A stretch of 64,000 bases of DNA from Desulfovibrio sp. MES5. GTDB lineage: Bacteria > Desulfobacterota > Desulfovibrionia > Desulfovibrionales > Desulfovibrionaceae. The stretch is taken from contig NZ_MJUZ01000051.1 of the NCBI RefSeq assembly GCF_002237645.1, positions 48,792 to 112,791 of the forward strand. The letters are read 5' to 3'. Below, one piece after another: positions 29,254 through 38,152 of this stretch. The notes under the pieces are model-generated. The model saw nothing but the letters and a program-made list of their open reading frames with translations, did no database searches and was not told where the DNA came from. Position numbers and translations under genes: made by a program. Positions within the stretch are counted from its first letter, which is position 1, and the number at the start of each line of letters is the position of its first letter.

Positions 29254-29928
29254 TCATTTTCGAGGAATCCTTGTGCATGAGGATACCCTTGATCCTTTGG
29301 GGTTGAATTCCTTGGTGCGGACTTTAGCCAAATAGCTACCAGCAAAGATTACATCATTGATCTGATCTTCGGCCTCAGGTGAATTGCGCTCTATGAGCTT
29401 GCCTTTGGCTCCATTGCTCCCAGAAAAATTAACCAATCCCTCATAGCTTTCATTGGGAGTGTTATTTGCGTTTTGCAGTTTGTTTTTGACTGCCCTACTC
29501 ACAGCTTCTTTAACGGAATAGCCGTTTTGAATTGCATTGCCGTTGACAAACGCATTTACATGAAAGTGTGGCTTGTCATCTGGCGAGGTCCTTTCTGTAG
29601 TCCAGACCCAGTGCACATCGGGATCATTTTTCCCATCTTTTGATTTTGAGTTTAGAGTACGTGTTGCACTTTCAATAATCCTGGTCATGTCCTTACTGTC
29701 GAGTGTATAGTCAATCTCTTGTCCATTGTTCCCGATACGACCAGTTGCTGTGTTCTGAATATCAAGGCGTACTGACAACACCCTTGAGTGCTCTGCTGTC
29801 ATGTGTTCAACCGTGCCTATGATCTGGTCTAATGTTTTTATATGACAATGGAGGTTACCATCTTGACCATTGTTAATTGTGTAGCCTCTGTATTTATTCC
29901 TAGAAGTGGTGTCTTTTGCCATGACCAT
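29254..29928 (-). CDS. Inovirus Gp2/YagK-like replication protein with HUH-like motif
   Basis: The protein has 224 residues. The pattern DVHWVWTTERT followed by PHFHVNAFVNGNAI resembles the inovirus-type Gp2 family found on prophages and satellites. The H-F-H triplet is like the metal site of HUH rolling-circle endonucleases, and a Tyr in AGSYLAKVRTK is a possible nucleophile (inference). It probably starts replication or processing of the element's DNA. AT-rich codon use agrees with neighbours and differs from the flanking GC-rich DNA. Confidence 0.6.
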   Translation of the reverse strand: MVMAKDTTSRNKYRGYTINNGQDGNLHCHIKTLDQIIGTVEHMTAEHSRVLSVRLDIQNTATGRIGNNGQEIDYTLDSKDMTRIIESATRTLNSKSKDGKNDPDVHWVWTTERTSPDDKPHFHVNAFVNGNAIQNGYSVKEAVSRAVKNKLQNANNTPNESYEGLVNFSGSNGAKGKLIERNSPEAEDQINDVIFAGSYLAKVRTKEFNPKGSRVSSCTRIPRK

Positions 29929-30429
29929 CTCCCTTGGCTTACTTTTACTCTGTCATAGTTATTACTTTTATGGCTAATAAACATACCACTGGCAATAAAC
30001 ATCGTGTTTATAATTTATTCTACAGAATGCACGTATCATTTGTAGCAAATAGCTTTTTTATGATTATTATTAAGACACTACTAAAACCGGGATAGCCAAA
30101 TACGCACTACACGGAGTATGAATAATCTTACTTCTAAAAGTTGCTGACCATTTACACATAGTATATTTGCGATAAAGTTCTACTTCAAATAAAATACAAA
30201 AGATAAAGAAATAAACAGAGTCTCTCAAAAACATTTCAAATCATTTGCCACGGATTCATAGATACATGACTCTAACTATACGTTACCCATTGCCATTAAA
30301 CATAATGACAGAGTTTATGGTAAATTTGAGTAACTAAGTACATGAAATGGCGCCAGGAAGCACTCCCTGACGCCTGTATGAGCCATAAAAACATGTACTT
30401 AGAGCCATTTTTTTCCATAAACTCTTTCA
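29929..30429. other. AT-rich gene-free region with cruciform
   Basis: No gene is seen. Near its right end lies a nested dyad: CTAAGTACATG (30334-30344) pairs with 30392-30402, and inside it GGCGCCAGG (30349-30357) pairs with CCTGACGCC (30366-30374). It lies just past the stop of the DUF3987 gene. It could be a terminator or a replication or recombination site. Confidence 0.45.
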
Positions 30430-32058
30430 TTATCGCTCTTGGCTATATCTTTCAAATGCATCAAGATGAAGAACAAATTTTGGATTTTTTGAACCATCAT
30501 CATGAAAGAGTATCCAATTACACGCCTCCAGAAGTTTTAAAGCATTAGTAGCAGCTACAGCGCTCAGCCCTAGGCGGCTTCTTATGTTTTCGACATCCCA
30601 GACTTGTCCGATCTTGTGCCTTTTGTCTTCCCGTCGTGATAAGATGTTATCTAAAATTTGCTTAGCAATAGGATAGGCGGGCAATCCCCTTGGGTCATGT
30701 GCAAATTGAAAATGATTTATAAGATTTCTGGCAACACTAATCCCTATGCTCATTTCGTAAGCATTAATGCTTGCTTCGTGTGGAATGTCGTGGAGTAAGG
30801 CATGGAAGGCACATGCGAATCTCACAGCTAAGCCATGCATCTTTTTTAAGCTCGCAGTAACCGAACCGTGCATGTCTTGTATAATATCAAATTTAATCTC
30901 CTCTTCAAAATCTTGGATTAACTTTGACGCATCAGCTTCGACATTTATTACATACCGTTGCGGTGACGAATTTTGCGTGTAGTACATACTAAGCAATCGT
31001 ATCATAACAGCATCATAAAGCTTAATTGATTTGAACATAGATGGAACACGCTCGTGATGCTCATGAAGAAAGAAAGGGCTGATCCGTGGGGTCAAACCGA
31101 TGTCATTAAGATGTTTATTGCCATAAACCTCTGCTGCAACGCTATACTGCGACGCCAGCAGCATAGGAAGTGCGGGTTGCTTCAGGTGTATTTGATCCCT
31201 GCCCAAGCGAGTATAAGGTTCTTGGGTATAACCACGCAAAATAATATCTAAATTTGCGTTTGGACTGAGCACGAGATCCCGAAAGACACTAGGTTCAGGA
31301 CTAACTACCCCAATACACCCCCCATTATCCCTTACACACTCTAGCAAAGCTACCGGTGTGCCAGAATCTATTACAACTTTCGGGGCTGGCCTGCACATTT
31401 CCGCCGTTTTTTCTCTGAGCTCAGCGCTTTGAAGAGCTAATTCTTTGGAAGATTCCAGCATCTTGTCGACAATATACATTGGATTTTCTCCGACAAGCTC
31501 CTTAACAGTATTTCGAGTGATTTTCCCCTCGAAACAACTTAGATGTTTATTGCTGATACGGCGGATTTCATTGGCCATCATCAATTCTCTTTCCGATGGA
31601 GCCTTACTTTTTTCAAAACATTCAAATGGTTTATATAGTATACTAAAGAAACCGCTCTTACGAGCACCTGAGTCACCAATCATCACGGACATAATGGGTG
31701 AAGGTTCAACCCAGCCTTCTCTTACAAAAACTGACACCGCTCCCCTTAATGCAATGCTTGCGCATGTAAGCAATGCAGTTACAGCTGCATCTGGCGGCAC
31801 ATGTAGATCAGAGTGGCTAATGTATGTCACACAAGAATAAATTTCGTTTGGAATTGATAAATTATGAGAGAGACGCCCAGGCAAGCTTGATAAAGAGAAT
31901 GGGTGACACTTAGCACTAAATTCATATTGGCAATCCTTGAGATAATTTTGAAGTTCAAAATTGTCCTTATTGCTCTGAAATCGCTCAAGCTCCTCATACG
32001 CATGATTTGCCATGGTTATCTCCTGCAGCCACGGCAATGCCTTTCTTCCTGTGGACAT
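30430..32058 (-). CDS. DUF3987 (YfjI-like) helicase/primase-type protein
   Basis: The protein has 542 residues. A P-loop-like MIGDSGARKSG near residue 125 is followed by long helical regions and the family pattern GGCIGVVSPEPSVFRDLV. DUF3987 proteins occur on phages and integrative elements and are thought to act in replication. The start at 32058 has AAGGAG upstream; the earlier TTG at 32115 does not. The Walker A glycine before Lys is replaced by Arg, so ATP binding may be altered. Confidence 0.7.
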   Translation of the reverse strand: MSTGRKALPWLQEITMANHAYEELERFQSNKDNFELQNYLKDCQYEFSAKCHPFSLSSLPGRLSHNLSIPNEIYSCVTYISHSDLHVPPDAAVTALLTCASIALRGAVSVFVREGWVEPSPIMSVMIGDSGARKSGFFSILYKPFECFEKSKAPSERELMMANEIRRISNKHLSCFEGKITRNTVKELVGENPMYIVDKMLESSKELALQSAELREKTAEMCRPAPKVVIDSGTPVALLECVRDNGGCIGVVSPEPSVFRDLVLSPNANLDIILRGYTQEPYTRLGRDQIHLKQPALPMLLASQYSVAAEVYGNKHLNDIGLTPRISPFFLHEHHERVPSMFKSIKLYDAVMIRLLSMYYTQNSSPQRYVINVEADASKLIQDFEEEIKFDIIQDMHGSVTASLKKMHGLAVRFACAFHALLHDIPHEASINAYEMSIGISVARNLINHFQFAHDPRGLPAYPIAKQILDNILSRREDKRHKIGQVWDVENIRSRLGLSAVAATNALKLLEACNWILFHDDGSKNPKFVLHLDAFERYSQER

Positions 32059-32120
32059 ATATTTCTCCTTATATATTCGAGCTCGAGTGGCAATTTCTTG
32101 CCACTCGCTGCTCAAATAAA

Positions 32121-32582
32121 TTATTTGTATTCCATAACGATGATCTTTCCATTCTGAACATCCGGCTCAACACGAAGATACTCAGAATTGGCTATGCCAA
32201 ACTTGTTCATGACTTTTTTTAGTTCCTGAGGTGTATTTATAACTTCGTATTTTTGTGACACCTCGCACAGTTGCCCTTCCATTTGTAGAGAAAAATAGAT
32301 TTTTATTAGAAAATCCTTGCGAAGGTTATATTTATGCATTACTGCGGCGAATGGCACACCAGCATTATGGTCCTCTGCTATTTTTGTTTTTAACTCTTCC
32401 ATTTGTTGAGCGGTACGCCGACTTCGCTTAACTCCCACGCAATTATTGCCGGTTTTTTCGCATGCACGGGTGACCTGTGCATTGCTACTAATCTCATTGA
32501 AATCGCTTACCCCTATATCGTTGGGAGATGACATTACATCCGGAGAAGAGCTTCCATTTACGAGACTGCAGATATCAAGCAT
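32121..32582 (-). CDS. Hypothetical protein with HTH-like segment, 153 aa
   Basis: The low-complexity N-terminus is followed by a basic segment (GVKRSRRTAQQMEELKTKIA, EDHNAGVPFAAVMHKYNL) that reads as a helix-turn-helix. The closing part contains QKYEVINTPQELKKVMNKFG. No named family is recognised. AAGGTGA lies before the ATG at 32582. It lies 62 bases upstream of the DUF3987 gene and is probably co-transcribed; a regulatory role is likely but unproven. Confidence 0.5.
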   Translation of the reverse strand: MLDICSLVNGSSSPDVMSSPNDIGVSDFNEISSNAQVTRACEKTGNNCVGVKRSRRTAQQMEELKTKIAEDHNAGVPFAAVMHKYNLRKDFLIKIYFSLQMEGQLCEVSQKYEVINTPQELKKVMNKFGIANSEYLRVEPDVQNGKIIVMEYK

Positions 32583-32790
32583 AATAGTCACCTTTTTTTA
32601 GATATTGACTGATACTACTGATAAACAGTGCATATTCAGCCCATCAATATTTTAAATTAATCAATAATTCCTACGAAAACTAACTAGCATTAGTTCATTT
32701 TACTAACATTTCACCCTCATTTACTTCAAAGTTTGATCCCATACCCCAAATAGACAATCGCACTCCTGCGGCCCTCTCTTAGGAGCAAAA

Positions 32791-33018
32791 TTAACGCACA
32801 CGACTGCGAAGCCAAGCTATGAATGCGGTTCTTTCGTAGCCAGCATATTTGCCAATCCTAATTTTTCCACTTGGCCCTTGCCCCTTTGAATCCAAATTGG
32901 CCAACCCGCCAGGCGTAATCAACGTCCCGCAATATTTGGGCACGTCACGGCGCGCAAAGATCGGTGGAAGCGCGCCCTCAAGTTCCTTCCAAAAATTTTC
33001 TACTGCTTTTTCTCCCAT
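32791..33018 (-). CDS. Excisionase/AlpA-like DNA-binding protein, copy 1
   Basis: The protein has 75 residues. GAGGAGG lies nine bases before the ATG at 33018. The pattern LPPIFARRDVPKYCGTLIT, GGLANLDSKGQGPSG, KIRIGKYAGYERTAFIAWLR is shared with 27771-28052. Lying next to the integrase, it is the better candidate for the recombination directionality factor. Confidence 0.65.
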   Translation of the reverse strand: MGEKAVENFWKELEGALPPIFARRDVPKYCGTLITPGGLANLDSKGQGPSGKIRIGKYAGYERTAFIAWLRSRVR

Positions 33019-33336
33019 CGAAATTACCTCCTCATAATCGCCCAATACGATCAAAATTTATGATGCAGAGCGCTACTTGCTCTTGCGGCTAACATATAGC
33101 CTGTAAAAAATTTGTCTACAACTTAATGATATTATTGATTAATCTTAAAAAAATACTATTCAAAATTCAAAAATTCAGAAAGCTAACAGGCTACAATTAT
33201 TCAATTTTTAAAATGACTATTCTTAATTTTTTCTTAAATTTTTTTTGTATTTTTTGCGGCGAGTGTGTGTTCAGGGGCGAGCAAAAAAAAAGCCGTCGGC
33301 ATCCGACGGCTTTTTGGCAACTTTTTTGAAAAGGGG
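33019..33336. other. AT-rich spacer before the integrase 3' end
   Basis: Very AT-rich, with no gene seen. It contains the bidirectional terminator at 33287-33315 and long A/T runs. Confidence 0.5.
33287..33315. terminator. Bidirectional Rho-independent terminator
   Basis: AGCCGTCGG (33291-33299) pairs with CCGACGGCT (33303-33311), with A-runs on the left and T-runs on the right. It can end transcription from either side, most likely that of the integrase gene. Confidence 0.85.
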
Positions 33337-34575
33337 TCATTCTGATTGAGGTAACACGCCTTCTAAGCTTAATGCTGCTCTTTGAAGCGTATCAGGAGCA
33401 AGATGACTATACCTCTCGGTCATTTCCAACGTGCTATGTCCCATTAGCTTAGCAACGGTATAAAGAGGCGTACCCTTTTGCACCAACCATGAAGCAAACG
33501 TATGGCGAAGGCTGTGAAAGACTACTCTCTGGCGGGAGTCAGAAATTTCAATAGGAACTTGTGTTCCATCGGCTAGAGGTCGTAATTCTCCTGAGTTGTT
33601 GAGGCCTAAGTCTCGTACTGTACGTTCAAACGTATCTGAGACCCATTTACGCACAAGACCATCCTTACCAGGAAAGACATACTGTAGTTTTCTTTCTGAT
33701 TCAGGAAGTCTACCTATCAGCATTCTGCGCACTTCTTCGCCCATAAATGCGTGACGATTTTTATTATTTTTTGTGTCTCTTATATAAATGGTGCCGTTAA
33801 TAAAATCGATATCAGACCACGTAAGAGCATGCACTTCCCCAGCACGTAGACCGCAAAAAAGAGAAAGCAGCGCCATATCGTGCATATCAAGAGAACGACC
33901 ACGCAGTGCGCTCAGCAATGCACATGCCTCATCAGGCGTAAGGAAACGCATTCGTCGATTGTCTTTCTTGGGAAGCTTTACCCGTTTCGTTGGAGAATTC
34001 CCAGAAACGAGACCTCGAGATGCGGCATGATTCCAGACCTGTGAAATGATTCCAAGGATTTTGGCCATAGTGGCTGGGCTTTTACCTTGTTCTGTGGCCT
34101 TCAATATGACATCTTCCACCATGTTAGTCGTGATTTTCTGTAAAGAAATCGATCCGATAATGGGGAAAATCCACTTACCAGCCATACTTTTTTCAAAGGC
34201 AATGGTTCTGGGATGTTTTCCAACGCACGAAGGCAAGTAATCGGAATCCCAAAATTCAGCTAGCGTGATATGGGTGCGGTGAGCAGCCTGTGCTTCAAGT
34301 TCTTCGGCTTGGCGGGCTTCGTTTTCCATCTGTCGCATGTCAGCCAAGGACTGTGGTCGCTTACCAGTTTTGATATTGTTTTTGATGATGGCGAGTAGCC
34401 CCGCCGCAGTGGCTGCGGATACTTTTTCAGAGGCCCAACCAACCCCTTCTTCCTTATCTTTGCCATTAAGTTTGTAGCGGATAAAAAAATAACGATCCGG
34501 TTTGATTCCATTTTTACGAGTTTTACTGTCTCTATACCTAACCCCAGGATGATTACTCTTAGTGGCCTCAGCCAT
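33337..34575 (-). CDS. int: Tyrosine recombinase (phage-type integrase)
   Basis: The protein has 412 residues. A DUF4102-like or arm-binding N-terminus is followed by a SAM-like core-binding domain. The catalytic domain shows LFCGLRAGEVHALTW (Arg), HSLRHTFASW (His-Arg) and MGHSTLEMTERYSHL (His, nucleophile Tyr). It lies 180 bases from a tRNA-Thr 3'-half that serves as attachment site, the standard arrangement for tRNA-targeting integrases. It is probably responsible for the insertion of at least the AT-rich element and perhaps the whole island. Confidence 0.92.
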   Translation of the reverse strand: MAEATKSNHPGVRYRDSKTRKNGIKPDRYFFIRYKLNGKDKEEGVGWASEKVSAATAAGLLAIIKNNIKTGKRPQSLADMRQMENEARQAEELEAQAAHRTHITLAEFWDSDYLPSCVGKHPRTIAFEKSMAGKWIFPIIGSISLQKITTNMVEDVILKATEQGKSPATMAKILGIISQVWNHAASRGLVSGNSPTKRVKLPKKDNRRMRFLTPDEACALLSALRGRSLDMHDMALLSLFCGLRAGEVHALTWSDIDFINGTIYIRDTKNNKNRHAFMGEEVRRMLIGRLPESERKLQYVFPGKDGLVRKWVSDTFERTVRDLGLNNSGELRPLADGTQVPIEISDSRQRVVFHSLRHTFASWLVQKGTPLYTVAKLMGHSTLEMTERYSHLAPDTLQRAALSLEGVLPQSE

Positions 34576-34758
34576 ATTTAAGATCCTACCTGTCTAAATT
34601 TTAGCCCCGCTATAGCCCCGCTTTCTTATTTCAAATGTCATGCGGAGTGGTGATGAGTGATGAAAAATTTACTAGCAAGACACTTGTTATAGCAAGACAT
34701 TATTGTTAAATTTATGATGAACGATTACACATCATGAAGTATCTCAAAGTTATAATTT

Positions 34759-34808
34759 TATCCTTGGTAAGGATGAGGTCAGCAGTTCAATCCTGCTCAA
34801 GGGCTCCA
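34759..34808 (+). repeat. Attachment site: 3' half of tRNA-Thr(GGT)
   Basis: The sequence reads as anticodon arm (TCCTTGGTAAGGA, anticodon GGT at 34766-34768), variable loop, T arm (AGCAG-TTCAATC-CTGCT), acceptor strand CAAGGGC and T-CCA. No D arm or 5' acceptor strand precedes it; the bases there are AT-rich. It is therefore a duplicated 3' half left by integration, not a functional gene. The intact tRNA should lie at the other end of the island, outside the window. Confidence 0.8.
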
Positions 34809-34818
34809 CGAAATCGCC

Positions 34819-34854
34819 GAGGCTTACGAAAAATCTTCGTAAGCCTCTTTTTTT
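34819..34854 (+). terminator. Rho-independent terminator after the tRNA-Thr fragment
   Basis: GAGGCTTACGAA (34819-34830) pairs perfectly with TTCGTAAGCCTC (34836-34847), followed by seven T. It is probably the original terminator of the tRNA-Thr gene, now separated from its promoter by the island. Confidence 0.9.
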
Positions 34855-34967
34855 GTGGCTCGCGCCCAAGAAAGAAGCCGCATCCCCTTGCGGGAACACG
34901 GCCTTTTCTCCTGGCGAAAAGCGCTGTATGTCAGCGGCCTCCGGCCCTTTATGCTCGGTTTGTGCAA

Positions 34968-36458
34968 TCAGCGGCTGGTGGCCTGAGAGGCCTTTTCAAA
35001 GTCTTCCAGACTGCCCTTGCCCAACAGGCGGGCAAGGCAGGAATACCGCTCCATCGCAGTATTACGGCCCTCACGTCGGGCGCGCTCCAGATCCTGCGCG
35101 TACAGTTCCAGAGTGGCGGGCGATAGGGTTTCCAGTTCACAACGCAGATAATTTTTAAAGGCCGCACTGCCGTCAGAGACTATGACATGAGGATATCTGG
35201 CGGAAGCCTCGCGCATGAAGGCGGCTTCAGCATCGGCAATTGCGTCAAGCAGGGGGCTGTCTTTCAGCGGCGGCAGGCGGTTATCCATGCGGGCGTATTT
35301 TTCAATCATGACATTGCGCCCCACGGCTTCAGCATGGCGCAGGTCTTCCAGATACGAGGCAAGCGTGGCCCGGCTCAGGGGCTCGTGCGCCATGCGCCGC
35401 ATGAGCCTGAAACTGTCGGGCCTCTGCTGGCACGAGGCGGGGCCGCCCTCATTGGGCGTAGCCAGAAACATGACAAGCTCTCTTTCAATGATCTCGGCCA
35501 GCAGAGCCGCGCGGTCATCCGGCTCAGCCAGGCCGACCGGCTCCCCGGTTTGTCCTGCCCCAATCTGCCCTGTCCCGACTTGCTCCGGCACAATCTGCCC
35601 TGCCCCGATCTGGCCAGCTCCGACTTGCTCCGGCGCGGTCTGCCCTGGCAGGGCACGGCGGCACAGATCAAGATTTTTCCTGTAGCTTTCTGCCTCCGGG
35701 CCAGAGCCCTTGCCCAGGCGGGCATAGCAGGCCACGGCGGCCTCCAGCGTGCTGACAGCCTCATCCCACTGACCGGCAGAAGCCAGCGCCACTCCCAGGT
35801 TGCCCAATGAAAAAGCCGTGTCTTCGTGGTCGCCCAAAATACTCTGCCGCAGGGCCACAGCCTGCCGGTGCAGGGCAATGCCCTGATCCGTCAGGCCACG
35901 CTCCTCATAGAGACGCCCGAGATTGTTCAGGCACGTTCCCAGCTGCTGATCGGGCACGCCTGACGCGCGGGCAAGCTCTTCCCATATGCCCTTGGCCTGC
36001 AAAAGGAGCTCTTCGGCGGTATGCCAATCCTTTTTGCGGTAATACGCCGCAGAAAGATGCAAAAGCGCGCTGGCCACGCGCGGCGACCTCTCGCCAAAAG
36101 CCGCTTTGCAGGCCTTGACGGCTTCCTGGCCCAAGGCAGCGCTTCCTTCCATATCCCCCAGCTCCAGCCGAAGGTGGGCCAGATTCTGCATAACGCCCAG
36201 GGTCAGAGGCGAAGACGGCCCGGCGGCTGTGCCCAGCAGGGCAAGGCTTTCTTCAAGGGCCGCCAAGGCTTCGCCCCCTTGCCGTTGCGCAAACAGGGCA
36301 CGGGCCATGGCTTCCAATACCATGCCCCTGTGCAGGGGCGAATTTTCGCAGGAGCGCAGCAGGGTGCGCAGCTTGGCAGTGCTGTCTTCAGGGCGGCCTT
36401 GCGCCAGAAGCTCCAGTGCGGCCTGCAACTCTTCATTCCAATGCCTGTTGCCATCCAT
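34968..36458 (-). CDS. TPR protein with C-terminal DUF4125 domain
   Basis: The protein has 496 residues. About six tetratricopeptide repeats (residues 10-250) bind partner proteins. A low-complexity linker of repeated GAGQI and PEQVG units (about 275-310) follows. The C-terminal DUF4125 region opens with LATPNEGGPASCQQRP and contains two similar halves (RATLASYLEDLRHAEAVGRN and PATLELYAQDLERARREGRN). DUF4125 often occurs beside DUF4037 genes, and one lies upstream at 36931. The function is unknown. Confidence 0.8.
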   Translation of the reverse strand: MDGNRHWNEELQAALELLAQGRPEDSTAKLRTLLRSCENSPLHRGMVLEAMARALFAQRQGGEALAALEESLALLGTAAGPSSPLTLGVMQNLAHLRLELGDMEGSAALGQEAVKACKAAFGERSPRVASALLHLSAAYYRKKDWHTAEELLLQAKGIWEELARASGVPDQQLGTCLNNLGRLYEERGLTDQGIALHRQAVALRQSILGDHEDTAFSLGNLGVALASAGQWDEAVSTLEAAVACYARLGKGSGPEAESYRKNLDLCRRALPGQTAPEQVGAGQIGAGQIVPEQVGTGQIGAGQTGEPVGLAEPDDRAALLAEIIERELVMFLATPNEGGPASCQQRPDSFRLMRRMAHEPLSRATLASYLEDLRHAEAVGRNVMIEKYARMDNRLPPLKDSPLLDAIADAEAAFMREASARYPHVIVSDGSAAFKNYLRCELETLSPATLELYAQDLERARREGRNTAMERYSCLARLLGKGSLEDFEKASQATSR

Positions 36459-36930
36459 GCTTGTCTCCTTGTACGGCCTTTCATCATGAAAAGGCCTGCC
36501 TGGCGGATAAATTCATTCGCCCTGCAAATAACGGCACGACCACCCACTGCTGCCCCGCCGCCAGAATCCGTGAGACGCCCGTGGTGACGGACGAAGCGGC
36601 CCGCCGTGGTACCGAGCACTTGCGGCTATCCAGTCGGCTATGGCAATAACGAGGGGTTCCGTTAGTTCGGCCAGTTCAGCCCGTTCGGCCAATTTGACCA
36701 GTCCCTTGCACGGCTCTGTGACGTCTATAGGTCAGATGCACTCTGAAATGTTTCGCATTTCAATTTGTCATCCTGCCGGAAAATACGATTTTCAGATGGA
36801 TTTACACCATGTTGCGCCACGTTGCGACGCGCCGCACTCTCGCGCAGCGTCAGAGCGAGTGCCCCTTTCCAAAGGGAAAAATGCTCCAGCTTACCACGCA
36901 AATCTGACAGAAGCTTCGCTGCTGTCCTGC
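36459..36930. other. Gene-free interval
   Basis: No supported gene. It contains the direct repeat GTTCGGCCA twice near 36665-36695. The long plus-strand frame crossing it is a shadow of the flanking genes. Confidence 0.5.
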
Positions 36931-37866
36931 CTATCCCTGCAACATATCCATGCGCCGCAATTCCGGTTCCTGCACATGGCGCATAAGCTGCGGGCCATGC
37001 GTCCACAGCCAGTCGCCGGTGTCCTGGCTCAGTCCCTCGCGGCGCAAGTGACTGGCCACCTGCGCGCACAGGCTTTCCACCAAGTGCGCGGCCTCCATAT
37101 TTTCACTGCCGCACAGGGGCTGCGCGGCCAGGGCCGTCAGCACGCGCGCGGTCTCCGCGCCAAGCACGGGCAAAGAGGCCGCAAGACGGCCCGCCCATTT
37201 GTAAAATGGCATATGACGCCCATTGCACAGATAAACCAGTGAGAGCGCAGCCTCCGCAAAGCGGGCCGCGCACAGCATGGCGGCAAGCCCGTCGCCGCGC
37301 GCAAGACACCGGGGAAGATTGTATTGCCCCGCCTGCGCCATGACCATACAGCGGGCCGCCATCTTTTTCAGCCGCACATCACGTGGGCAGCCCCCCTGCA
37401 ATACAGTGCGCCACCGCGTGAACTCGCCCGCGCCGTCCTCGAACACCTCGCCATTGGTGCAGGCCGCCAACTGGTATTCAGGGATGGCAAACCACTCCTG
37501 CCATGTGCCGGGAAGGTGCGGCAGGCCGGTGAAAAATCCGTAAAAATCCTCCAGAGCCAACGGCCCCACCCGGCCAATACGGCGCTCAGGCGCAAGCCTG
37601 CTTTCAAACCCCTCAAAGCTATGGGGCAGCAAGGCAATGGCCGCCTCAATACGGGCTGCATTGCGGCGCAGTTCTTCGCGTGGCAGCCACAGGCAGAAAG
37701 CGGGGCCGAAATCGTGATCGCGCGAAGCCTCGTCATCACAACCAAAGCATTCAGACCCTTCGCCCACAAGGCCCACGGCGGCATTGGGCATGACGTCGGG
37801 CAGTTCCCGCCACAGGATGGGGCGGCAGACTTCATAAAAGGCTCTGGCCAGTGCAAGTCCCTGCAT
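36931..37866 (-). CDS. DUF4037 protein (nucleotidyltransferase-like)
   Basis: The protein has 311 residues. The N-terminal segment GEGSECFGCDDEASRDHDFG is characteristic of DUF4037 proteins. The Ser-Asp and later D-x-D pattern suggests a nucleotidyltransferase-like fold (family inference). It is followed downstream by the TPR-DUF4125 gene on the same strand, a pairing seen in other genomes. No pathway is evident. Confidence 0.75.
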   Translation of the reverse strand: MQGLALARAFYEVCRPILWRELPDVMPNAAVGLVGEGSECFGCDDEASRDHDFGPAFCLWLPREELRRNAARIEAAIALLPHSFEGFESRLAPERRIGRVGPLALEDFYGFFTGLPHLPGTWQEWFAIPEYQLAACTNGEVFEDGAGEFTRWRTVLQGGCPRDVRLKKMAARCMVMAQAGQYNLPRCLARGDGLAAMLCAARFAEAALSLVYLCNGRHMPFYKWAGRLAASLPVLGAETARVLTALAAQPLCGSENMEAAHLVESLCAQVASHLRREGLSQDTGDWLWTHGPQLMRHVQEPELRRMDMLQG

Positions 37867-38103
37867 GGCTATTCTCCGGTTATGAAACGGCGTGCAGCAG
37901 GCACGCCGTAGGTTGTTGCGCTGTGACCGCTTCAGTCTTTGGACATATTACCACTGAGAACATATTTTCCGGCGTTGTTGCCCCGCCCGCTTCCAGATTA
38001 GTCAGGACAAACAGGCTTTCAAGCGCCGTGCTGTCTCAAGGACGCGGCCTCTGGCCCCTCATGCCAAAGAACATTTTACACTGACCCAGAATAAAAATTT
38101 TAG

Positions 38104-38147
38104 GGGGTGGGGGCGTGGGACCCTTTTGCAAAAGGATCCCTCCCCCA
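38104..38147 (-). terminator. Large hairpin downstream of the MerR gene
   Basis: GGGACCCTTTTG/CAAAAGGATCCC (38117-38140) is nearly perfectly paired, and outer G5/C5 runs extend it. Read on the minus strand it is followed by AT-rich DNA after the C-run, consistent with the end of the MerR transcript. Confidence 0.6.
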
Positions 38148-38152
38148 CAAAG

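Noticed and set aside
34759..34808. A functional tRNA-Thr gene
   Set aside because: Only the anticodon arm to CCA is present; the D arm and the 5' acceptor strand are missing.
36640..37242. A 200-codon plus-strand frame between the two DUF genes
   Set aside because: It overlaps the DUF4037 gene in antisense, has no ribosome binding site, and its product has no recognisable features.
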